Shown: piece by piece, positions 59,235-64,000 of the stretch
Layout of the letters: each line of letters starts with the position of its first letter
How positions within the stretch are numbered: the stretch's first letter is position 1
DNA from: Rudanella sp031411995
GTDB lineage: Bacteria; Bacteroidota; Bacteroidia; Cytophagales; Spirosomataceae
DNA length: 64,000 bases
Direction: 5' to 3'
Assembly: GCA_031411995.1 (NCBI GenBank)
Contig: JANOCD010000134.1
Location: 1-64,000 of the forward strand
Notes under the pieces: generated by a model
Databases searched by the model: none
Told to the model about the DNA's origin: nothing
What the model saw: the letters and a program-made list of their open reading frames with translations, nothing else
Program-made: the position numbers and the translations under genes

Positions 59235-59939
59235 TCAGTACCCCATTCCCTGCGCCCGTTCGATAGCCGCAAGCAACTCAGTTACAGTTAAATGATCAAA
59301 AGAAGGAATCACTAAATCGGCCTGGGTCAGCACATCGGGCGAGCCGATGCCCACGGCAAACATGCCCCCGCGTTTGGCGGCTTCAATACCGGCCACAGCA
59401 TCTTCAAACACCACACATTCAGCCGGTTGAAGCCCCAGTTCGGCAGCTCCCTTCAAAAAAACTTCGGGATCGGGTTTGCTGTGAGTAATCTTGTTGCCAT
59501 CAATAATCGCGTCGAAATCGTCGACCATCCCGATGCGTTCCAGAATCAACCCGGCGTTTTTGCTGACCGAGCCGAGGGCACAGCGAATCGGTTCCGCCCC
59601 GGCGTACCGGTCGCCATGGCCAGCCTGCTTCATTTGATGGAAAAATCCCGTTACTCCCGGTAATATAGCGTCGGGGGTCATTTGGCTGACCAACTCAAGA
59701 TACCACTCATTTTTTTGGGTAGCCAGTTCGAGTTTGCGTTCCTCGGAAAGCGTCACGCCCCCGTGAGCCAAAATCAGATTCATCGAATCCATCCGGCTTA
59801 TACCCTTGAGCGTCTCGTTAAACTCGTGCGAAATATCGAACCCTAATTCGTTAGCCATCCGTCGCCAGGCCTGATAATGAAACACGGCCGTATCGACAAT
59901 GACTCCGTCTAAATCGAATAAAAATCCTTTGATGGACAT
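59235..59939 (-). CDS. pgmB: Beta-phosphoglucomutase
   Basis: HAD-family enzyme of 234 aa that turns beta-glucose 1-phosphate into glucose 6-phosphate. The motif LFDLDGVIVDT holds nucleophile Asp9 and Asp11, FHYQAWRRMANELG is the cap motif for the pgmB family, and VFEDAVAGIEAAKRGG near 170 is motif III/IV. It pairs with the GH65 phosphorylase about 1.3 kb downstream, separated by the DinB and PD-(D/E)XK genes. The DinB gene starts 5 nt after the stop. Confidence 0.92.
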   Translation of the reverse strand: MSIKGFLFDLDGVIVDTAVFHYQAWRRMANELGFDISHEFNETLKGISRMDSMNLILAHGGVTLSEERKLELATQKNEWYLELVSQMTPDAILPGVTGFFHQMKQAGHGDRYAGAEPIRCALGSVSKNAGLILERIGMVDDFDAIIDGNKITHSKPDPEVFLKGAAELGLQPAECVVFEDAVAGIEAAKRGGMFAVGIGSPDVLTQADLVIPSFDHLTVTELLAAIERAQGMGY

Positions 59940-60041
59940 GAATTTTCAGGTTGTATGAGGGTGCAAAATAAAGGAACTTAATATAGGTATTCCGGTTTAT
60001 GCAGTTGAATTAGTCAAAAACAATACTAAAACAAAATTGTC

Positions 60042-60371
60042 ATGGCAGCAGGATCAAGTGCCTTTGAAGCAACTGACGCGAACTTTAACGAACTGATTAA
60101 CTCCGATAAGCCCGTATTGGTGGACTTTTGGGCCGAATGGTGTGGCCCGTGTAAGATGATCGGTCCCGTTGTGGAGCAACTCGCCAATGAATACGATGGC
60201 AAAGCTATTATTGCTAAAATGGACGTTGACCAAAACGCCCAGGTTCCAATGCAGTTCGGTATTCGCAGCATTCCAACCCTGATGGTCTTTAAAAACGGTC
60301 AGATGATTGATAAAGTAATCGGTGCCGTTCCAAAAGCGGTTCTGGAGCAGAAATTAGAGGCCGCTATGTAA
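60042..60371 (+). CDS. trxA: Thioredoxin
   Basis: A 109-aa thioredoxin with active site WAEWCGPCKMI (Cys34, Cys37) and the cis-Pro motif IRSIPTLMVFKNGQ. It reduces protein disulfides in the cytoplasm. Divergent from pgmB with a 102-nt gap; a GC-rich hairpin follows the stop. Confidence 0.96.
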   Translation: MAAGSSAFEATDANFNELINSDKPVLVDFWAEWCGPCKMIGPVVEQLANEYDGKAIIAKMDVDQNAQVPMQFGIRSIPTLMVFKNGQMIDKVIGAVPKAVLEQKLEAAM

Positions 60372-60392
60372 TCCATAGCTATTCTTATACTG

Positions 60393-60426
60393 ACAAGCCC
60401 TGCCCGGTAATCCGAGCAGGGCTTGT
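60393..60426 (+). terminator. Terminator hairpin after trxA
   Basis: ACAAGCCCTGC and GCAGGGCTTGT form a perfect 11-bp stem, with an inner 3-bp CGG/CCG stem in the loop. It lies 21 nt after the trxA stop. Confidence 0.8.
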
Positions 60427-60468
60427 TCATTTCAGGCATTATATAAGTTGGACAAGTTTTTGTTTTGC

Positions 60469-61107
60469 CTAAACTGGCAAAGGCCTGATTATCTTCACGT
60501 TCCAGCCATTTTTGGCCGTTTCCACAAACGTGCTGTCCACAACCGCAAAAACCTTTTCGATTTGCTCCCATTTCGCATCACTTTCAGCATGGCGGCCTGT
60601 GTTCATCGTAACTATAAGCAAGCCATTGGGCTTGAGCATGGGAGCATATTGAAACATGAGTTTGTCGAGCATTGGCTTCAGGTAATAAATGGCTTCGTTA
60701 AAAATAATAACGTCAAACTGCTCGTCTGCCCGAAAGTCATTCATGTCCACGGCTTCAAACCGAGTTTTTGAGTCGCCAAATCGGGTATTGGCTCGTGCAA
60801 TGGCCGCATCGGCCACATCAGTGCCCAAAAACGAACCGTAGTACTGCCGCCCAATGCGCTGTGCCAAAACCCCCTCACCACAACCAATTTCCAGAATCGA
60901 TGGGTTGTCGGGTTTCAGAAAATGTACGTAGCCTGCCAGCACACTAAACCGGGCCAGCTCGTCCATGTTTTCGAGGCCGTCCCAAAGACCTCTGTCATAC
61001 TGATAATTCCACCTCGACCGGTCAGTACGCAGAATTTTTCGATTGAGAAATGATGTCAGGCCTTCTAAAAGCTTTTTGGGTTTGGTAGGTGATAAAGTGT
61101 CACTCAT
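60469..61107 (-). CDS. Class I SAM-dependent methyltransferase (212 aa)
   Basis: Rossmann-fold methyltransferase with motif SILEIGCGEGVLAQRIG (about 70-86), acidic FEAVDMNDFRADEQFDVIIFNEAIYYL (about 116-142). It resembles generic Methyltransf_11/12 enzymes; the substrate cannot be told. It is convergent with trxA, and the trxA terminator may serve both. A 298-nt gap upstream has no gene but holds the mltG promoter. Confidence 0.85.
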   Translation of the reverse strand: MSDTLSPTKPKKLLEGLTSFLNRKILRTDRSRWNYQYDRGLWDGLENMDELARFSVLAGYVHFLKPDNPSILEIGCGEGVLAQRIGRQYYGSFLGTDVADAAIARANTRFGDSKTRFEAVDMNDFRADEQFDVIIFNEAIYYLKPMLDKLMFQYAPMLKPNGLLIVTMNTGRHAESDAKWEQIEKVFAVVDSTFVETAKNGWNVKIIRPLPV

Positions 61108-61324
61108 CGTGCGCTCCTAAAAAATTATGAAGTTGTTTAATCACAGGTAGCATAACGATGAGCTTTGGGGTAGTCTCTGCGTACACAGTTTAAGAAAAGC
61201 TGGCAGAGATCTACGTGCAAAAATAAAACAGCGTTGCAGTCAGAAGATTATAATTATATTAAGATAAAATTCGACACAGTTTGGCTAATAGCCATCCCTA
61301 ATTCGGTTTACCGGGCGTTATCCT

Positions 61325-61332
61325 TATTTTTG
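61325..61332 (+). promoter_or_regulatory. Candidate -7 element of mltG
   Basis: TATTTTTG matches TAnnTTTG exactly, 74 nt before the mltG ATG. The upstream -33 half is not clear. The rest of 61108-61405 shows no gene. Confidence 0.4.
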
Positions 61333-61405
61333 TGGTCTGATTAACCCCGGTATAACCAACACCAAACTTGGTGGCTTCTTTTCACCGCTACTTATCAACT
61401 AGTCA

Positions 61406-62440
61406 ATGTCGCAAAACGTTAAAATCGGTCTGTTCATCGCTGTATCGGTTATCACCACCACGTTCTCCTTCTATTTCTGGCAGGTTTTTCGTACTCCCAA
61501 TATTAATCTCAAGGGCGAGAAATCGTTTGCCCTGCTCATTCCCAAAGGCACCACGTTTACGGGCGTGCTCGATTCGCTCAAAACGCATAACATGCTTAAT
61601 GATGAACAGTCGTTTCGGTTCCTATCCAGACTCATGAAATATAATGAGAACGTGAAAATGGGCCGCTACGAACTCAAGCCCGACATGGGGAACTACGAAA
61701 CCATCAAAAAACTTAGAAGCGGCAGTCAGGACCCGCTCACGATCACCTTCAACAGCATCCGGCTTCGGCAGGATTTAGCCCAGAAAGTGGGAGCCAAGTT
61801 TGCCTTTGGTCCCGACTCACTTGGCAAGTATTTAGATGACCCCGCCGTTTGCCGCGAATATGGCTTCGACACCACCACCATCGTTTGTTTGTTCATTCCG
61901 AATAGCTACGAGATGTTCTGGACCATTAAACCTAAAGCATTGATTGACCGGATGGCTGCCGAATACAAAAAATTCTGGACTCCCGACCGTCAGCAGAAAG
62001 CGAAGGCCCTGAATATGAGCCAATCTGAAGTGCAAACGCTGGCCTCAATAGTGCAGGGCGAAACCAACAAAACCGACGAGCAACCCCGCGTGGCCGGCGT
62101 TTATCTGAACCGCCTGGAGCGCGGCATCAAACTCGAAGCCGACCCAACCGTTATTTTCGCCCTTCGCGACTTCGGCATCCGGCGGCTTCTCACCCGTCAA
62201 CTCGCCGTCGATTCGCCCTATAACACCTACCGCAACCGGGGACTTCCGCCGGGGCCAATCAACCTGCCATCGATCACGGCCATCGATGCCGTGCTGAACG
62301 CCGAAAAGCACGATTACCTGTTCTTCGTGGTCGATGCCCGTTTCAACGGCTACCACACCTTCTCCAAAACCCTCTCCGAACACATGGCCAACGCCCACCT
62401 GTATCAGCGCGCCCTGACCGAACGGAAAATAATGAAGTAG
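61406..62440 (+). CDS. mltG: Endolytic murein transglycosylase MltG
   Basis: Inner-membrane transglycosylase, 344 aa, thought to end nascent glycan strands. One N-terminal span (IGLFIAVSVITTTFSFYFW), a LysM-like region (about 40-110), and the catalytic YceG domain with LASIVQGETNKTDEQPRVAGVYLNRL; catalytic Glu is in QGET (about 217). It ends HTFSKTLSEHMANAHLYQRAL as usual. The thioesterase gene starts 5 nt after the stop, and a YihY gene follows. Confidence 0.93.
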   Translation: MSQNVKIGLFIAVSVITTTFSFYFWQVFRTPNINLKGEKSFALLIPKGTTFTGVLDSLKTHNMLNDEQSFRFLSRLMKYNENVKMGRYELKPDMGNYETIKKLRSGSQDPLTITFNSIRLRQDLAQKVGAKFAFGPDSLGKYLDDPAVCREYGFDTTTIVCLFIPNSYEMFWTIKPKALIDRMAAEYKKFWTPDRQQKAKALNMSQSEVQTLASIVQGETNKTDEQPRVAGVYLNRLERGIKLEADPTVIFALRDFGIRRLLTRQLAVDSPYNTYRNRGLPPGPINLPSITAIDAVLNAEKHDYLFFVVDARFNGYHTFSKTLSEHMANAHLYQRALTERKIMK

Positions 62441-62445
62441 CCTCT

Positions 62446-62865
62446 ATGTTCTCTTTCCTCGCCCCTGATATTCGTGTGCGGTATGCCGATACCGACCAAA
62501 TGGGTTATGTGTATTACGGAAACTACGCCCGGTTCTACGAAATTGGGCGCGTGGAGGCACTGCGGAGCATTGGGTTTCATTATAAAGAGATGGAAGCATC
62601 GGGCGTGATGATGCCCGTTTACGAAAATCACTCGCGCTACCTGCAACCCGCCCGCTACGACGATTTGCTCACTATCACGATCACAATTCCGGCTTTGCCA
62701 AAAGCACGAATTATTTTTCAGGCGGCTATTCGTAATGAAGCCGGGATATTACTGCACACCGGCGAAACCACCCTGGTGTTCCAGCGCCGGGATACGGGAC
62801 GGCTTTGTGCCGCCCCAGAACCACTCCTACAAGCCCTCAAACCTTTTTTTGACGAGGTAGTTTGA
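62446..62865 (+). CDS. Acyl-CoA thioesterase (YbgC/FadM, hot-dog fold)
   Basis: A 139-aa hot-dog thioesterase of the 4-hydroxybenzoyl-CoA type. It starts DIRVRYADTDQMGYVYYGNYARFYEIGRVEALRSIG with the catalytic Asp in ADTDQMG, typical of YbgC/FadM. The substrate may be acyl-CoA or acyl-ACP. It begins 5 nt after mltG and is followed by an inverted-repeat element and yihY. Confidence 0.92.
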   Translation: MFSFLAPDIRVRYADTDQMGYVYYGNYARFYEIGRVEALRSIGFHYKEMEASGVMMPVYENHSRYLQPARYDDLLTITITIPALPKARIIFQAAIRNEAGILLHTGETTLVFQRRDTGRLCAAPEPLLQALKPFFDEVV

Positions 62866-62867
62866 TT

Positions 62868-62944
62868 GAGGACGTTGGATGCCGGACTGACCAAAATCCA
62901 GCTTCTAACATCCGGTATCCAACATCCAGTATCCAACGTCCAAT
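62868..62944. repeat. TGGATGTTGGAT element, copy 2
   Basis: ATTGAGGACGTTGGAT at the left (62866-62880) matches the inverse of ATCCAACGTCCAAT (62931-62944) with one indel. An inner GCCGGA/TCCGG pair and extra ATCCAACATCC unit fill the middle. It shares ATCCAACATCC with copy 1 at 52075-52118. It ends 4 nt before the YihY-family start. Confidence 0.65.
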
Positions 62945-62948
62945 CATT

Positions 62949-63890
62949 ATGTTTGAGAAACTCATGAGTTTGCCCGCTCTTTCGGGCGCACAGGTCTGGA
63001 TGCGGGAGCACAAGCCATTCGATTCGAAGGTGATCACCTGGTATGAGTTCATTAACAAAATGATTGATAAGGTGGCGGGCAAAGACCTCAGCGAACGGGC
63101 CGCTGCTGTATCCTTCAACCTGATCCTGGCCGTGTTTCCGGCCGTCATTTTTCTGTTTACGCTGATCCCGTTCATCCCGATCAATGACCTGGAAGGCCAA
63201 CTAATGGCTTTACTGCGACAGGCCATTCCCGCCGGCACTTACGACGCTGTCGACAACACCATTCGCGACATCATTAGCCAACAGCGAAGTGGTGTTTTAT
63301 CCTTTGGTTTTCTGGCCACTATTTATGCAGCCACGAACGGTATGGTGGCCCTCATGCATGCGTTCCATAGCTCGAATGAAACGCCCGATAAGCGAGGATT
63401 TTTAAAGATTCGGCTTGTGGCACTCGGGTTAACATTTTCGTTTAGCCTGGCGGTTATTCTGGCTATTGTTGTGTTGTTGGTGGGCGGCATTGCAACCGAT
63501 TATCTGCTCCGTTTCGGTGCATTTAATAATGTGGTTTTTGTGTACTTGTTAAGCTTTGCCCGCTATCTCCTCGTTTTTGCCGTGTTTGTGGGAGTAGTTT
63601 CAGTTATATACAAATATGGACCAGATGTAAATATGAAGTGGGCTTTCGTAACACCCGGAGCCATCACAGCCTCCGTTTTAATTGTGCTCACAACACTCAT
63701 ATTTTCTTATTATCTTTCTAAATTTGGGTCGTATAACAAGGTGTACGGATCAATTGGCACGCTGATTGCGCTGATGGTTTGGATCAATTTAATAGCCCTG
63801 TTGATCGTACTTGGCTTTGAAATGAACGTATCTTTATATAATCTTGAAGGCGAGAGGAATCCGAGAGAATCCGCCAAAATAGAAAAATAA
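62949..63890 (+). CDS. YihY/virulence factor BrkB family membrane protein
   Basis: A 313-aa integral membrane protein with six hydrophobic segments. It starts MFEKLMSLPALSGAQVWMREHKPFDSKVITWYEFI, with the family motif DLSERAAAVSFNLILAVFPAVIFLFTLIPFIP (about 45-80), and ends with a Lys/Glu tail. The role is unclear; BrkB proteins were once linked to serum resistance and RNase BN, both doubtful. The ATG at 62949 follows an upstream repeat element; longer in-frame starts would read through it. Confidence 0.9.
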   Translation: MFEKLMSLPALSGAQVWMREHKPFDSKVITWYEFINKMIDKVAGKDLSERAAAVSFNLILAVFPAVIFLFTLIPFIPINDLEGQLMALLRQAIPAGTYDAVDNTIRDIISQQRSGVLSFGFLATIYAATNGMVALMHAFHSSNETPDKRGFLKIRLVALGLTFSFSLAVILAIVVLLVGGIATDYLLRFGAFNNVVFVYLLSFARYLLVFAVFVGVVSVIYKYGPDVNMKWAFVTPGAITASVLIVLTTLIFSYYLSKFGSYNKVYGSIGTLIALMVWINLIALLIVLGFEMNVSLYNLEGERNPRESAKIEK

Positions 63891-63939
63891 ATACGGAAGT
63901 AATTATTCGAAAAACCCCCTTTAGATGGCTAAAAAACGA

Positions 63940-63973
63940 CAAACGCCATTCTAATCGTGTAGAATGGCGTTTG
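63940..63973 (+). terminator. Terminator hairpin after the YihY-family gene
   Basis: Perfect 14-bp stem, CAAACGCCATTCTA with TAGAATGGCGTTTG, and a 6-nt loop. No strong T run follows. Confidence 0.75.
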
Positions 63974-64000
63974 CAAACCCTAACCCATAAAATGTGATTG

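Overview
The window reads as chromosomal DNA of a Bacteroidota member of the order Cytophagales, most like Spirosoma and relatives. The reasons are gliding genes (gldD, gldF), ftsX followed by a DUF3098 gene and uppP, paired DUF4199 genes, promoters of the TAnnTTTG type, weak or absent Shine-Dalgarno sequences, and a very long secreted fibronectin-III protein. All assignments come from reading the sequence; no database search was run.

Layout. 1-3084: two tandem secreted carboxylesterases (the second runs off the left edge). 3241-7124: ftsX, DUF3098, uppP, truB, ribF. 7189-10168 (minus): rpmH, rnpA, S41 protease, tsaB. 10338-13360: a shortened M61 peptidase and a TPR protein. 13445-15999 (minus): response regulator and TPR histidine kinase, divergent from a nine-gene plus-strand run of uncharacterised secreted, lipo- and membrane proteins (16188-21567). 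Two identical dyads lie between them. 21574-25557 (minus): VanZ-like, gldF, two DUF4199 proteins, a dihydroorotase homologue lacking metal ligands, gcvH. 25705-36780: flavin monooxygenase, 16-repeat FN3 protein, gldD, AIM24-like protein, gltX, RidA, a TIGR04282 glycosyltransferase.

36786-49784 is the most interesting part. A WYL regulator is divergent from a Ro60/TROVE protein (rsr). rsr is followed by an array of four tandem Y-RNA-like noncoding RNAs. Three carry a circularly permuted tRNA mimic (T arm, closed acceptor stem, D arm), and all four are closed by the same bulged terminal helix, with compensatory changes in copy 2. Nine bases after the last RNA begins a T4 Rnl1-type RNA ligase, translationally coupled to a T4 Pnkp-type kinase-phosphatase. 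Facing them is a five-gene SWIM / DUF5691 / MoxR-ATPase / DUF5682 / VWA operon. I read this as an RNA-damage sensing, binding and repair island in which T4-type end-healing and sealing enzymes stand where RtcBA stands in the Salmonella rsr locus.

49881-63890: TrmN6-like methyltransferase, GT2, acetyltransferases, zinc metallopeptidase, a six-repeat tectonin-like protein, GH65 phosphorylase with beta-phosphoglucomutase (separated by a nuclease-like and a DinB gene), thioredoxin, MltG, a thioesterase and a YihY-family protein. Several small inverted-repeat families are scattered between genes; two copies of one family sit at the same place, just before the start codons of gltX and the GH65 gene.
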